Shown here: one piece after another, positions 53,023 through 61,314 of the stretch | Numbering within the stretch: the stretch's first letter is position 1 | Layout of the letters: the number at the start of each line of letters is the position of its first letter | Origin: Flagellimonas olearia | GTDB lineage: Bacteria; Bacteroidota; Bacteroidia; Flavobacteriales; Flavobacteriaceae | Reading direction: 5' to 3' | Length of the DNA: 64,000 bases | NCBI RefSeq assembly: GCF_009184425.1 | Contig: NZ_WELG01000001.1 | Span: forward strand, 1,797,870-1,861,869 | The notes under the pieces: model-generated | Databases searched by the model: none | Told to the model about the DNA's origin: nothing | Seen by the model: the letters and a program-made list of their open reading frames with translations, nothing else | Program-made: the position numbers and the translations under genes

Positions 53023-55485
53023 ATGAACCGTATACTACTCATCATTGCTTTGGCCTCTACTTTTTTGGCCCAAGCCCAATCCGGAAACTTAAGAGGAAAA
53101 GTAACCGATCAAAACAATAACCCGCTCGGCAACGTGAATATTGCCGTATCCAATACCAGTTTAGGCACAAATACAAATTATTCAGGGGAATATGAGATAT
53201 CCGATCTTGCCCCTGGCCCCTATACGTTGACCTTTTCCATGGTAGGTTATGGCACACAGAACCAAACCGTGACCGTTTACGCCAATCAAACCACGAACGT
53301 ACAAGCCATCACTTTGGTGGAGCGCCAAGAACAACTGAACGAGGTAGTGGTTGAAGGAACCCAAGTAAACACATTCGCCCGCAAAGCAAGTGTTTATGTA
53401 TCCAAGATGCCTTTAAAGGACATTGAAAACCCACAGGTATACAATTCCATCTCCACAGAATTGTTGCAAGACCAAGTGGTCACCAATTTTGATGATGCCC
53501 TTAAAAACGCACCCGGAATTGACAAACTTTGGGAATCAACGGGACGTGGTAGTGACGGTGCAGGCTACTTCTCCCTACGCGGTTTTGCCGTACAGCCCAC
53601 CATGATCAACGGATTGCCCGGTTTGACCAATGGTAGTCCCGACCCTGCGAACGTCGAGTCCATTGAAGTCATCAAAGGCCCTTCGGGAACTTTGTATGGT
53701 AGTAGCTTGATTTCCTATGGTGGTTTGATCAACATCAACACCAAAAAACCATTCTACGGTTTTGGCGGGAACATCTCCTACACTTCTGGCAGTTATGGAT
53801 TGAACCGGGTGAGCGCCGATGTAAATACCACTTTGGGCAACCAGAACAATATTGCACTTCGTGTGAACACTTCGTACCACACCCAGAACAGCTACCAGGA
53901 TGCCGGATTCAGGAAATCTTTCTTCTTTGCGCCATCCTTGGCGTTTCAGGCCAGTGATAGGCTTTCGTTCAACATCAACACTGAGTTTTACAATGGTAGA
54001 AGCACCAATCAAACCATGTTGTTCGTAGATCGTGGTTCGCCACTTCGTGTGACCAATCTGGATGAATTGGGTTACGATTACAAACGTTCGTACACTAGCA
54101 ACGATTTATACATCGACACACCAACCTACAGCCTTCAAGGTCAGATGAACTATATTTTGAGTGATTCTTGGACCTCCCAGACCGTAGTTTCAAGATCTAA
54201 TGCAAAGTCCGATGGTTACTACTCCTACTTGTATGAGGTAACCTCAACCGTGGAAGGTCTTTCAGGTGCTCCAATAGCCGATGGCATTATTTTGGCCCGC
54301 TATACCAGCAACCAAAACTCAGAGACTTTGGGAACTGACATTCAACAAAACTTTATAGGGGATTTCAATATTGGAACCATGCGCAACCGCTTGGTCGTAG
54401 GATTGGATTATTTTAAAACAAGAACCATTAACAACAGTACAGGCTACGGAAACCAAGGTTTCACCTATGTGGGATCAAACCCGGATGAGTTCCAAGCCGT
54501 TGTCCCTGCCCTACATGCTTATTACGGAACTCCAATGGGAACCGGTTTGTACGACTCGGGTGTATTGACCCAGGCAGGTGCCGATGCAGGAATCGCAACC
54601 TTGGCCAATCCAGGGGCCCAATTCAGTGAAGCGGAACAAGAGATCTTTAGTGCTTACGCTTCCAACGTCATCAACCTTTTGCCAGAATTGTCTGCAATGG
54701 CCAGCTTGCGTGTAGACCGTTTTTCCAATGACGGGTACAATCAGACCGCATTCTCACCAAAATTTGGAGTGGTATACCAACCTATTCTGAACAAAGTTTC
54801 CCTGTTCGCCAACTATATGGACGGATTTAGCAACGTAGCTCCCGTAACCGAGCTATCAAACGGAAACACATCCGTAAGGGCATTGAACCCAGAGCACGCC
54901 AACCAATTTGAGGTGGGTACCAAGTTGAATTTGTTCAACGATAAACTTTCTGCCACTTTGAGCTATTACGATATTACCGTGAGCGATATGGCACAGCGAA
55001 TCGATACCGATGCCAACAACTATTTCTACACCCAAGATGGGGAACAAAGCAGTAAAGGTTTTGAAGCGAGTATTATCGCCTCACCCATTGACGGATTGAA
55101 CATTGTCGCCGGTTATAGCTACAATGACAGCGAATTGGTTGAGGGAGCAGATAGTTTCACCGGTTTTAGACCCGAGAGTGCAGGTCCAATGCACCTGGCC
55201 AATGTTTGGGCCAGCTATCGGTTCACACAAGGGACCTTGCAAAACTTTGGTCTTGGATTTGGTGGTAACTACGCCAGCGAAAATAAAATTTTCAATAGAA
55301 CCAACGGTACGTTCGCCATTGACGAGTATACCATTCTTAATGCATCTACCTTTTATGATGCCAAAGACTTCAGAATTACTTTAAAACTGGACAACATTGC
55401 AAACAAAGACTACTACAAAGGTTGGTCCACCATCAGCCCTCAAAATCTAAGAAGTCTTTCAGCAAACTTCACCTATAAATTTTAA
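53023..55485 (+). CDS. TonB-dependent siderophore receptor with carboxypeptidase-regulatory-like domain
   Basis: 820 residues. Signal peptide to FLAQAQ; residues about 22-105 are the CarboxypepD_reg-like beta-sandwich usual in Bacteroidota receptors (LRGKVTDQNNNPLGNVNIAV, EYEISDLAPGPYTLTFSMVG). The plug (about 130-240) has GRGSDGAGYFSLRGFAVQP, VESIEVIKGPSGTLYGSSLI and GGLININTKKP, a siderophore-receptor pattern. The 22-strand-like barrel ends DNIANKDYYKGWSTISPQNL and a C-terminal Phe (ANFTYKF). It imports a ferric siderophore across the outer membrane. It leads a tight five-gene operon and has paired candidate metal-regulator sites at its promoter. Confidence 0.93.
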   Translation: MNRILLIIALASTFLAQAQSGNLRGKVTDQNNNPLGNVNIAVSNTSLGTNTNYSGEYEISDLAPGPYTLTFSMVGYGTQNQTVTVYANQTTNVQAITLVERQEQLNEVVVEGTQVNTFARKASVYVSKMPLKDIENPQVYNSISTELLQDQVVTNFDDALKNAPGIDKLWESTGRGSDGAGYFSLRGFAVQPTMINGLPGLTNGSPDPANVESIEVIKGPSGTLYGSSLISYGGLININTKKPFYGFGGNISYTSGSYGLNRVSADVNTTLGNQNNIALRVNTSYHTQNSYQDAGFRKSFFFAPSLAFQASDRLSFNINTEFYNGRSTNQTMLFVDRGSPLRVTNLDELGYDYKRSYTSNDLYIDTPTYSLQGQMNYILSDSWTSQTVVSRSNAKSDGYYSYLYEVTSTVEGLSGAPIADGIILARYTSNQNSETLGTDIQQNFIGDFNIGTMRNRLVVGLDYFKTRTINNSTGYGNQGFTYVGSNPDEFQAVVPALHAYYGTPMGTGLYDSGVLTQAGADAGIATLANPGAQFSEAEQEIFSAYASNVINLLPELSAMASLRVDRFSNDGYNQTAFSPKFGVVYQPILNKVSLFANYMDGFSNVAPVTELSNGNTSVRALNPEHANQFEVGTKLNLFNDKLSATLSYYDITVSDMAQRIDTDANNYFYTQDGEQSSKGFEASIIASPIDGLNIVAGYSYNDSELVEGADSFTGFRPESAGPMHLANVWASYRFTQGTLQNFGLGFGGNYASENKIFNRTNGTFAIDEYTILNASTFYDAKDFRITLKLDNIANKDYYKGWSTISPQNLRSLSANFTYKF

Positions 55486-55495
55486 GAGAAAAACC

Positions 55496-56215
55496 ATGAA
55501 AAAACTCATTGCCACCATATTGTTGGTTACCCTCCCCGTACTGTCCGCCTCTGCACATTATTTATGGATAGAGACCAACGGAACAGGCACTTTGGGTCAA
55601 TCCCATGAAATCCGTGTACACTTTGGGGAATACACCTACGGGGTCGTTGAAGAAGTGGAAGGGGAAGCTTTCCCGGCCGTTTCAAAGTTTACCCTTTGGG
55701 TAATTGCTCCCGATGGCTCAAAAAATGTACTGAACACCGCTCCCAAGAAAGACCATTACCTAGCCCATTTTACTCCAAGTGAAAATGGGGTGTACACCAT
55801 AATGCTCAATAATGATGAGATTGATGTCATTGATTACACCCAGTATGATTTTGGCATCTTCAAAACCCATTATCACTCGACCGCAAAGGTCCAGATAGGT
55901 AGTGCTGATGCCGATACCAACACAGCGAATCCCAATGGTATCGTGATAAAGCAATTGGCCAATAACGGGAATGAGGTTAAGCTCCAAGTACTGTACAAAG
56001 ACCAACCCTTGGCCAAAAACGAACTGCAAGTCTATGTAGCGGACCTTTGGTCAAAAACCCTGCACACCGATGACAACGGTGAAGTATCCTTTGCCCTGCC
56101 CTGGGACACCAAGTACATTGTAGAGACCACGACCAAAGAAGAAGTACCTGGCTCGTACAAAGGAGAAGACTATCAGTTTATTTGGCATTGCGCCACCTAT
56201 TGCATAAAACAATAA
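55496..56215 (+). CDS. DUF4198-like periplasmic protein of the iron operon
   Basis: 239 residues. A signal peptide ends SASAHYLWIE; proteins starting with a histidine-tryptophan stretch after cleavage (HYLWIETNGTG) are typical of DUF4198, found beside metal importers such as nickel and iron systems. Beta-sandwich strands follow (KFTLWVIAPDGSKNVLN, HTDDNGEVSFALPWDTKYIV), ending in WHCATYCIKQ. Exposed His residues suggest possible metal contact. It is 10 nt behind the receptor gene. Family recall is good, function unknown. Confidence 0.78.
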   Translation: MKKLIATILLVTLPVLSASAHYLWIETNGTGTLGQSHEIRVHFGEYTYGVVEEVEGEAFPAVSKFTLWVIAPDGSKNVLNTAPKKDHYLAHFTPSENGVYTIMLNNDEIDVIDYTQYDFGIFKTHYHSTAKVQIGSADADTNTANPNGIVIKQLANNGNEVKLQVLYKDQPLAKNELQVYVADLWSKTLHTDDNGEVSFALPWDTKYIVETTTKEEVPGSYKGEDYQFIWHCATYCIKQ

Positions 56216-56218
56216 GCT

Positions 56219-56551
56219 ATGGTGACCCTCATTTCATTGCTCACTTTTATGGCCTTTTATCTGCTTTATGGCACCTCTAAAAAGATGGCCACCATAGGTG
56301 AACTGGGTATTGGGAAATGGACAGGTGAACACAAAAAAATAGCTCAAGCAGCCAGTTTGGCCCTAATGATTTTTTCATTGGGGCTTAGCTGTTTTTTATG
56401 GGGGCTTGGTTCCGGCACCTTTACTTTTTTCATCCTCTTGATGACCGTTGCCAGTTTGGTGATTCTCTTGGCCCCTTTGCGATTATTGAACTACCCGTTT
56501 TTGGGTATCCTTTTTATAGGCTCTATCCTTTTTGAAACCTTACTGTTTTAA
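56219..56551 (+). CDS. DUF3325-like small membrane protein
   Basis: 110 residues with three to four membrane helices (about 3-20, 43-60, 62-80 and 88-106). It begins 3 nt after the DUF4198 stop. In Proteobacteria, a DUF3325 protein, a DUF3649 protein and a PepSY-TM protein travel together beside siderophore receptors; the size, topology and place here match DUF3325. The assignment rests on context as much as on sequence. Confidence 0.6.
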   Translation: MVTLISLLTFMAFYLLYGTSKKMATIGELGIGKWTGEHKKIAQAASLALMIFSLGLSCFLWGLGSGTFTFFILLMTVASLVILLAPLRLLNYPFLGILFIGSILFETLLF

Positions 56552-56553
56552 CT

Positions 56554-56853
56554 ATGCCCGCCAACAAAAAATATTTGACTCCATCGCCATCGCAACGATT
56601 TGCCAAAATAACCGCTGCCATTTTAGGTGGTCTTATGGTGGCCGTTATGTTCCACATGGCATTGGCCAGTTGGTTCAACCACGTTGCCATAATAATTACC
56701 AGTACCTTTTCCGCTTTCATTCTTTGGGCGGTTCTGATGGTCTTGGCGTTTTTGGGCAAAAATGGCTGGAAGGTCTGGGGCATATATCTCTTGGCAAGTT
56801 TGGTGCTCTTTGCCATCTTTTATTTTGGAAAACAAACCAACCCACTTGTTTAA
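56554..56853 (+). CDS. DUF3649-like small membrane protein
   Basis: 99 residues: a basic N-terminus (MPANKKYLTPSPSQRFAK) and three helices (about 18-40, 43-64 and 74-92). It starts 2 nt after the previous stop and ends 4 nt before the PepSY gene. Size, order and hydrophobic pattern fit the DUF3649 member of iron-uptake operons. Function unknown. Confidence 0.6.
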   Translation: MPANKKYLTPSPSQRFAKITAAILGGLMVAVMFHMALASWFNHVAIIITSTFSAFILWAVLMVLAFLGKNGWKVWGIYLLASLVLFAIFYFGKQTNPLV

Positions 56854-56857
56854 ACCC

Positions 56858-58429
56858 ATGGGAAACCGCATTTACAATATTCTATTCCATACACATACCG
56901 TAAGTGGTATTGTGATCAGTGTGGCACTCTACGTCATTTTTTTCACGGGATCCTTCTCCTTTTTTCGGGATGAAATTGCCAATTGGCAACGTGGACATTC
57001 CGTAAGTCAGGATGATGCATTGCCCAGCAGCTTGGATGGGCACCTTAACGACCTTTCCAAAGAATACAATTTGTACGGTCGGGAGGTGGAATTAAGACAT
57101 TATTACAACGAAAGAAGCATTTCCGTCAACTTGGGGGCTTCCAAGGATTCATTGGCATCAGAAGAGGAAAAAGCACCCGTATTTTTCTATTTGGACCCTG
57201 AGGCCAAGACCAAGACCGACAGCTACGCAAGCAATTACCATTTGGGGGAATTCTTATACCGACTTCACTTTCTCGATCAGATCCCCTACCCCTACGGCCG
57301 TTACTTGGCCGGATTGGTGGCGTTCTTTTTCCTTTTCGCGATCATTACCGGGATCTTGGTGCATTGGAACAAGATTGTTTCCAATTTTTATGTCTTCAGA
57401 CCTTGGGCCAAAATAAAAGCAATGTGGACCGATGCCCATACCGCTTTGGGGGTAATAGGGTTTCCATTTCAGTTTGTATATGCCGTTACCGGCGCCTTTT
57501 TCCTGTTGAAGGGCATATTGATTCTTCCTCTCGTAGCTGGACTTTACGATGGTGATCAAAACCAATTGTTTGAAGATTTGGAATACAACCACCCTGTTTA
57601 CGAATTCCAGAACGAAAGACTGGACCAAACCATCAACTTGGACCAATATGTTGCCGAAATGAAAGAAGAATGGGGTGATTTTAGGGTTACGGAGACCCAT
57701 ATCTTCAACTATGGCGACCAAAATATGCACGCCGCCATTAGCGGATATCTTGGGTATGACACCAAACTGAACGGTCTGGGATACCGTATTTATAAAATTA
57801 CCGATGGTTCCATTGCACAGGAAAAAGTACCAATTACCCAAACTTCTTATTTGGATGGGGTAAAAAACATGATGTTCCGCCTCCATTTTGGCGATTATGC
57901 AGGCTATGGCCTACGAGTGATCTCCTTTATTCTTGGACTGGTTTCATGCTTTGTGATCCTCTCCGGGATTATGATTTGGTTGGTGGCACGCGACAAAAAG
58001 AGCATCCCGGAAAAACGCCGAAAGTTTAACCAACAAGTGGCGAATTGGTATATGGCCATCTGCCTTACCTTGTTGCCCGTTACCGCTTTGGAATTTATTA
58101 TCGTAAAGTTTGCTCCCACAGTGAATATGGGTTTTCTCTACCAAACCTATTTTCCAATTTGGTTGGTGGCAAGCGTGTTCTTTATCCTTAAAAAGGATAT
58201 TGCCTTTACCAACAAGTGGACCTTGATCTCCGGTGGAATTTTGGGCTTGTTGGTTCCCATTGCCAATGGAATCGCAACCGGTAATTGGATGTGGCTGGCC
58301 TATCAAAACGGATATCAACATATCCTTTTGGTGGATTTGCTTTGGCTGGTTTTGGGTATTGCATCCCTTTGGATCGCTTTCTTCAAACTAAGGACAGAAA
58401 GGGCCAAACTGACGCCAACCCAAGGTTGA
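56858..58429 (+). CDS. PepSY-associated TM protein, probable ferric-siderophore reductase type
   Basis: 523 residues from the ATG at 56858; an in-frame ATG at 56762 lies inside the previous gene and is rejected. The PepSY_TM features are clear: MGNRIYNILFHTHTVSGIVI with a His-rich first helix, a long periplasmic loop, LGEFLYRLHFLDQIPYPYGR, HTALGVIGFPFQFVYAVTG, and a second repeat MFRLHFGDYAGYGLRVISF. The paired histidines in membrane helices resemble FoxB/PiuB-type proteins thought to reduce ferric siderophores in the inner membrane. It is the last gene of the operon. Its stop codon directly abuts that of the convergent DUF1801 gene with no base between. Confidence 0.85.
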   Translation: MGNRIYNILFHTHTVSGIVISVALYVIFFTGSFSFFRDEIANWQRGHSVSQDDALPSSLDGHLNDLSKEYNLYGREVELRHYYNERSISVNLGASKDSLASEEEKAPVFFYLDPEAKTKTDSYASNYHLGEFLYRLHFLDQIPYPYGRYLAGLVAFFFLFAIITGILVHWNKIVSNFYVFRPWAKIKAMWTDAHTALGVIGFPFQFVYAVTGAFFLLKGILILPLVAGLYDGDQNQLFEDLEYNHPVYEFQNERLDQTINLDQYVAEMKEEWGDFRVTETHIFNYGDQNMHAAISGYLGYDTKLNGLGYRIYKITDGSIAQEKVPITQTSYLDGVKNMMFRLHFGDYAGYGLRVISFILGLVSCFVILSGIMIWLVARDKKSIPEKRRKFNQQVANWYMAICLTLLPVTALEFIIVKFAPTVNMGFLYQTYFPIWLVASVFFILKKDIAFTNKWTLISGGILGLLVPIANGIATGNWMWLAYQNGYQHILLVDLLWLVLGIASLWIAFFKLRTERAKLTPTQG

Positions 58430-58795
58430 TCATTTATAAAAACCTTTATGGTTTACGGTTTCCGCATCTTTGATGACAGCCACAAAGACTTCCGCATCAA
58501 GATCCTCCAGAGTATGATACCGAAGTGAGCGCATTACTTTTCTACCCTCGGTGACCATTTTATCCAAATGAACGCTAAGGTGTGCCGAACTCCAAAAGCC
58601 TACATCTACATAACCTTTTTTAGGGGACACATTTAGGTAACAAAATGGTTTCCCCTTCAGATAGTAGAAAGGAATGCGATACTTGTATTTGAGTTCCACA
58701 TCAGGTACCTCACTCTCCACCAAAACCTGCAGTTGCAGTAATATACTTTTAAAAGGTTCCTCTTGGTTGATGATGTAGTCTTCAGCTGGATTCAT
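58430..58795 (-). CDS. DUF1801 (YdhG-like) domain protein
   Basis: 121 residues. DUF1801 is a small alpha/beta family of unknown function, seen in stress-related proteins of bacteria. Features: NPAEDYIINQEEPFKSILLQ at the start, then YKYRIPFYYLKGKPFCYLNV and VDVGFWSSAHLSVH. Single domain, cytoplasmic. The gene converges on the PepSY gene with zero intergenic bases and lies divergent from the CreD cluster. Confidence 0.82.
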   Translation of the reverse strand: MNPAEDYIINQEEPFKSILLQLQVLVESEVPDVELKYKYRIPFYYLKGKPFCYLNVSPKKGYVDVGFWSSAHLSVHLDKMVTEGRKVMRSLRYHTLEDLDAEVFVAVIKDAETVNHKGFYK

Positions 58796-58848
58796 ATTCT
58801 AAAAATAGCCCAATTGTCAAAAAAATTATTTTTATTCAATTTTTATTT

Positions 58849-58856
58849 TAACTTTG
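58849..58856 (+). promoter_or_regulatory. -7 element overlapping the CreD-cluster operator
   Basis: TAACTTTG matches TAnnTTTG exactly and overlaps the left arm of the palindrome at 58851-58867, so a protein bound there would block RNA polymerase. Confidence 0.5.
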
Positions 58857-58867
58857 AATTTCAAAGT
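58851..58867. promoter_or_regulatory. Palindromic operator, copy 1 (CreD cluster)
   Basis: ACTTTGAATTTCAAAGT is a perfect palindrome of eight-base arms around a central T, followed by ACTTTAA shared with copy 2 at 59797-59815. It ends 8 nt before the start codon of the membrane protein gene at 58876. Likely bound by the winged-helix protein encoded at 59486. Confidence 0.72.
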
Positions 58868-58875
58868 ACTTTAAG

Positions 58876-59484
58876 ATGGATTCAAAAAAATACTTGGATG
58901 ACATTTCCCAAATCAAAGATATGATGAGTCGTTCTTCACGATTCATATCTCTAAGTGGCTTATCTGGAATACTGGCCGGACTTTATGCCATAGTAGGGGC
59001 TTTTGTAGCCCAAATGTTTATCATAAAGGAAGTAGAAGGCCATATTACCCTTCACAGTTGGAGCTTTAAAATAATCGTCGCCATATTGATTACCGTAGCT
59101 ATACTGAGCATTGTAACCGCCTATTTATTGACCACCAGAAAGGCTAAAAAGAACAATGAAAAAATATGGGACAAAACCACCAAAAGATTACTCATCAACT
59201 TTTTGGTCCCATTGGTTACGGGAGGAATTTATATTCTAATAAAACTCAATAGTCAACATTATGGCCTTACTGCATCACTCATGCTTATTTTCTATGGTCT
59301 CGCTTTGATAAATGCCTCAAAATATACCATAGGCAATGTAAAGTATCTGGGATATGGGCAAATTATTCTAGGTCTGATATGTGCCGCCCTACCTGGTTAC
59401 GGTTTCTGGTTCTGGGTTTTGGGTTTTGGAATTTTGCACATAGTATATGGCACAATAATGTATTTCATGGAAGGAAAAGTGTAG
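58876..59484 (+). CDS. Six-helix membrane protein of unknown function, first gene of the CreD cluster
   Basis: 202 residues. A short cytoplasmic N-terminus (SKKYLDDISQIKDMMSRSSR) precedes about six membrane helices: about 24-47, 66-88, 110-125, 132-148, 157-172 and 175-194. No motif I recognise. It has the palindromic operator directly in front of it, a winged-helix gene one base after its stop, and creD beyond. The arrangement suggests an integral membrane partner of the regulator/CreD system. Confidence 0.65.
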   Translation: MDSKKYLDDISQIKDMMSRSSRFISLSGLSGILAGLYAIVGAFVAQMFIIKEVEGHITLHSWSFKIIVAILITVAILSIVTAYLLTTRKAKKNNEKIWDKTTKRLLINFLVPLVTGGIYILIKLNSQHYGLTASLMLIFYGLALINASKYTIGNVKYLGYGQIILGLICAALPGYGFWFWVLGFGILHIVYGTIMYFMEGKV

Positions 59485-59485
59485 T

Positions 59486-59782
59486 ATGGGACTTATTGAC
59501 AACATAAACAAGCTGTTCGATCATCGAATCCGGCTAGGCATCATGTCAATTCTATTGGTCAATGATGAAGTTGATTTTAATCGACTCAAGGAGCTATTGG
59601 ATGTTACCGACGGTAACTTGGCCAGCCATACCAAAACATTGGAAAAAGCGCAATACATAAAGATTGAAAAGTCATTCATAGGGAAAAAACCCAACACAAA
59701 ATATAGAGCTACCACTTTGGGCAAACAAGCTTTTAAAAAACATATTGATGCCTTGGAGCATCTCATCAGAAATCCAGAATAA
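59486..59782 (+). CDS. Winged-helix DNA-binding regulator (HTH_34-like)
   Basis: 98 residues of a single winged-helix domain: LFDHRIRLGIMSILLVNDEV (helix 1-2), VDFNRLKELLDVTDGNLASH TKTLE (recognition helix, given in two parts), and a wing with IGKKPNTKYRATTLGKQAF. It is of the HTH_34/ArsR-MarR-like group found in Bacteroidota beside CreD. It lacks a metal-binding Cys pair. Starting one base after the membrane protein stop and followed by creD with an operator copy, it is the natural candidate to bind ACTTTGAAWTTCAAAGT. Confidence 0.82.
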   Translation: MGLIDNINKLFDHRIRLGIMSILLVNDEVDFNRLKELLDVTDGNLASHTKTLEKAQYIKIEKSFIGKKPNTKYRATTLGKQAFKKHIDALEHLIRNPE

Positions 59783-59796
59783 TTTTTTTATCATTT

Positions 59797-59815
59797 TACT
59801 TTGAAATTCAAAGTA
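59797..59815. promoter_or_regulatory. Palindromic operator, copy 2 (before creD)
   Basis: TACTTTGAAATTCAAAGTA is a perfect 19-nt palindrome with nine-base arms around a central A. Compared with copy 1 at 58851-58867 it differs only at the central base, and both are followed by CTTTAA. It is 16 nt before the creD start codon. Confidence 0.75.
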
Positions 59816-59831
59816 CTTTAAATTTACTATT

Positions 59832-61184
59832 ATGTCATCACAAAAACAAAAAATCGGAAACTGGCTGAAACATTCCATATCAGCAAAAATGATTACGGTA
59901 GGATTCTTGATCCTCATTTTATTGATCCCATTAAGCTTTGTCAAAGATCTTATTAGGGAGAGGGGATATCGCCAAACGGAAGTGGTGGAGGAAATCAATT
60001 CCAAATGGGGAGGTACGGTCATCTTAAACGGCCCCATACTCAAAGTGCCCTATCAACAGTATGTAGAAGAAAAAATCTACGATGAGAACTCCAAAACTTT
60101 TCTCAAAACCCAAAAAGCCATACGGCACAACGCTTATTTTTTTCCTTCCAAATTGGATGTCGATTCCGAAGTCACAACCCAACCGCTAGAACGCGGCATA
60201 TACAAATCTGTTGTGTATACGGCCGGCTCTGAGGTAAAAGGGATGTTTTCCCATTTGGATTTTTCCGAAAAAGATGTGCAGGACAAAGACATATTATGGG
60301 ACAAGGCAACGGTCCTGTTTGAAGTGAGCAATTTAAAGGGAATCCGAAATACAGTTTATGTTTCTCTCAATGAAAAAGAGTATGTCCTAAACCCAAGGTT
60401 TGACAATTCCTTCATGAGCACCCTTGAGTCAGGCCCAATCACCAATCTAAGCGAGATACAAGAAAGACCAATCTCTTTTAGCTCAAAACTCACCATTAAT
60501 GGAAGTAGTAGATTGAAATATGTTCCCATAGGGAAGGAAACCTTCGTCTCCATGAAATCCAACTGGCATTCCCCCAGTTTTAATGGAAACTATCTCCCAA
60601 ATACAGAAGGCAAAAAAATAACCCCGGAAGGTTTTGAGGCTACTTGGAAAGTCTTGGAAACAAACCGAAAATTCGGGCAGCACTTTTTTGATGCACTTCC
60701 CGATCTGACTGAATTTGCCTTTGGCACAGAATTCCTTATTCCAGTGGATGACTACCAAAAAACAGAACGAACCAGCAAATATGGTTTTATGATCATAGGG
60801 CTCACCCTCTTGGTTTTCCTATTGATACAGATCAGCAGTAAAATACCCATCCACCCTTTTCAGTATCTCATGATAGGGCTTGCACTGGTAATGTTCTACA
60901 CCCTTTTGATTTCAATATCTGAACACCGTAATTATTTATTCGCCTATATGGTTTCTGGAATCTCCGTGGTGACCTTGATTACGGTTTACTCCAAATCGAT
61001 TCTTAACAACTCAAAATTCACCTTGCTCATTTTTGGTTCCATGGCAAGTCTTTACACTTTTATATTCGTAATCATCCAATTGGAAGATTTCGCTTTATTG
61101 GTGGGAAGCATAGGGTTGTTCATTATTTTATCCGTTATTATGTTCACCTCTCGAAAGATTGATTGGTCCGGAACCCAAACCTAA
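59832..61184 (+). CDS. creD: Cell envelope integrity protein CreD
   Basis: 450 residues, the length of CreD. An N-terminal helix (about 19-40) is followed by a large periplasmic domain with GPILKVPYQQYVEEK, RHNAYFFPSKLDVDSEV, LTINGSSRLKYVPIGKETFV and SNWHSPSFNGNYLPN, motifs of CreD, then LIPVDDYQKTERTSKYGFM and about six C-terminal helices. CreD is an inner-membrane protein linked to envelope integrity and colicin tolerance in E. coli. Here it is not next to creBC but to a winged-helix regulator and has its own copy of the operator. Confidence 0.92.
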   Translation: MSSQKQKIGNWLKHSISAKMITVGFLILILLIPLSFVKDLIRERGYRQTEVVEEINSKWGGTVILNGPILKVPYQQYVEEKIYDENSKTFLKTQKAIRHNAYFFPSKLDVDSEVTTQPLERGIYKSVVYTAGSEVKGMFSHLDFSEKDVQDKDILWDKATVLFEVSNLKGIRNTVYVSLNEKEYVLNPRFDNSFMSTLESGPITNLSEIQERPISFSSKLTINGSSRLKYVPIGKETFVSMKSNWHSPSFNGNYLPNTEGKKITPEGFEATWKVLETNRKFGQHFFDALPDLTEFAFGTEFLIPVDDYQKTERTSKYGFMIIGLTLLVFLLIQISSKIPIHPFQYLMIGLALVMFYTLLISISEHRNYLFAYMVSGISVVTLITVYSKSILNNSKFTLLIFGSMASLYTFIFVIIQLEDFALLVGSIGLFIILSVIMFTSRKIDWSGTQT

Positions 61185-61198
61185 TTTTCATTCTTCTA

Positions 61199-61224
61199 AA
61201 CTGCCCTGTTTTTTCAGGGCAGTT
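61199..61224. terminator. Hairpin after creD (weak terminator)
   Basis: AACTGCCCTG (61199-61208) pairs with CAGGGCAGTT (61215-61224). The T-run is in the loop rather than after the stem, so it does not look like a classical rho-independent terminator on either strand. Confidence 0.4.
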
Positions 61225-61291
61225 CACAACAATTTACTATTTCTTAACCCAAATTATTTTTCCTGCAAAGTGATAATACCCAGGTGTTTCA

Positions 61292-61299
61292 TACATTTG
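61292..61299 (+). promoter_or_regulatory. Candidate -7 element for the PHP phosphoesterase gene
   Basis: TACATTTG matches TAnnTTTG exactly and ends 15 nt before the ATG at 61315. No good -33 box. Confidence 0.4.
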
Positions 61300-61314
61300 A
61301 AAAAACCAAAGACC

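Noticed and set aside
56762-56857. Upstream extension of the PepSY gene
   Set aside because: It would lie inside the 99-residue gene in another frame; the family start MGNRIYNILFHTH fits the ATG at 56858.
61199-61224. Strong terminator after creD
   Set aside because: The stem is good but the T-run is in the loop; kept only as a weak hairpin.
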